From assembly GCF_020510705.1 (NCBI RefSeq), contig NZ_CP075184.1:4931155-4995154 (forward strand): DNA of 64,000 nucleotides. The letters run 5' to 3'. The notes under the pieces are model-generated. The model was given only the letters and a program-made list of their open reading frames with translations. It was not told the origin of the DNA and ran no database searches. The stretch is from Acidovorax radicis (GTDB taxonomy: Bacteria; Pseudomonadota; Gammaproteobacteria; Burkholderiales; Burkholderiaceae_C). Below, piece after piece: positions 63,714 to 64,000 of the stretch (position 1 is its first letter; each line of letters begins with the position of its first letter). Both the position numbers and the translations under genes were made by a program.

Positions 63714-63731
63714 CCCTGAACACATTCAGGG
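63714..63731. promoter_or_regulatory. Perfect hairpin in the rpmH leader
   Basis: CCCTGAA-CACA-TTCAGGG (63714-63731) is a perfect 7-bp stem and 4-nt loop, 10-30 bases downstream of the rpmH -10 box, so at the 5' end of the rpmH transcript. It could stabilise the mRNA or bind protein. Confidence 0.5.
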
Positions 63732-63740
63732 AAACCCAAA

Positions 63741-63769
63741 ATTATCGCAGGCTTGTTGGCCGCTGGCAA
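63741..63769 (-). promoter_or_regulatory. Predicted sigma-70 promoter of rpmH
   Basis: On the minus strand TTGCCA (63769-63764), 17 bp, GATAAT (63746-63741): both boxes are close to consensus with ideal spacing. It lies about 160 bp before the rpmH start codon and drives the rpmH-rnpA-yidD-yidC operon. Confidence 0.8.
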
Positions 63770-63923
63770 TGCCTTTTGGTGACAGCGGCTATTCGCGGGC
63801 TCTTTTTTCAGGGCACACCGGTCACTACCCACACAGGCGTTGCCTTGTTAGCACGCGTCGGTGCCGCGCTCCCAGCACTCTCGCGCATGCGCCAAATCAT
63901 CTCCAGCCAGGGATGGCCTCAAA

Positions 63924-63952
63924 TTGTGGATAACTCTTTGACAAGCTACAAT
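63924..63952 (+). promoter_or_regulatory. dnaA: Predicted dnaA promoter with overlapping DnaA box
   Basis: TTGTGG (63924-63929), 17 bp, TACAAT (63947-63952) on the plus strand, pointing to the gene beyond the window end. The same sequence TTGTGGATAA (63924-63933) is the complement of the perfect DnaA box TTATCCACA. A second, one-mismatch box CTATCCACA is at 63975-63983. Binding at the -35 would let DnaA repress its own gene. Confidence 0.78.
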
Positions 63953-64000
63953 CCGCCTCCCCGTAATGTTCCCCCTATCCACAAGAAGAATCTCCCTGAA

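Overview
The window looks like a chromosomal segment from a betaproteobacterium of the family Comamonadaceae, most like Acidovorax. This rests on high-GC codon use, the protein sequences, the gene order rpmH-rnpA-yidD-yidC-mnmE, and several palindromic repeat families. The right end (63584-64000) is the rpmH/dnaA intergenic region with a perfect DnaA box, so the window stops just short of dnaA and next to the replication origin. I see no tRNA, rRNA, CRISPR array or prophage. The one complete mobile element is an IS5-family insertion sequence at 41466-42644.

Layout. 84-5307: methylmalonate-semialdehyde dehydrogenase, malic enzyme, and a secreted barnase-like RNase with its barstar inhibitor. 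5703-12512: rsmA-surA-lptD (minus strand), divergent from an amgK-like sugar kinase and rsmE. 12804-16914: a diguanylate cyclase, a DUF3617 protein, an acyl-CoA dehydrogenase and an SRAP protein lacking its usual Cys2. 17073-22830: a TetR-controlled tripartite ABC efflux cassette. 23179-26140: an acyl-CoA ligase and a Liv-type binding protein. 26359-32289: ubiU-ubiV-hlyIII-ubiT-DGC protein-ubiX-ubiD, with the oxygen-independent ubiquinone genes placed behind an FNR-like site. 32545-41341: an MFS transporter, a DUF937 protein, a lipase, an M20 peptidase, a second diguanylate cyclase, a chemoreceptor and hydroxypyruvate isomerase. 41466-46489: the IS element, glpQ, metX-metW behind a SAM-II-type riboswitch and terminator, and a GDT1-family exporter behind a yybP-ykoY manganese riboswitch. 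46933-48130: two tandem glycine-rich RRM proteins whose Shine-Dalgarno sequences lie in matching hairpins. 48390-53595: an SDR, lptC-kdsC-kdsD, and a divergent KefB-type antiporter. 53792-59283: a large GGDEF/EAL sensor, apt, an uncharacterised Ala/Pro-rich protein and a cNMP-binding protein. 59376-63583: mnmE, yidC, yidD, rnpA, rpmH.

The genes group by function. Outer-membrane biogenesis: surA, lptD, lptC, kdsC, kdsD. Anaerobic ubiquinone synthesis: ubiU, ubiV, ubiT, ubiX, ubiD. Methionine synthesis: metX, metW. c-di-GMP and chemosensory signalling: three GGDEF proteins and one chemoreceptor. Origin-proximal ribosome and membrane-insertion housekeeping fills the right end.

The most unusual features are non-coding. 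A palindromic element of about 50-65 bp occurs about eleven times. Most copies touch gene ends and supply stop codons, and two lie in frame inside coding genes (mnmE and an SDR). One copy has been split by the IS5 element with a clean CTAG duplication. Other points of interest are the two riboswitches, the paired RRM leader hairpins, the FNR-type promoter of ubiU, and a 168-bp MITE-like hairpin that ends rsmE.
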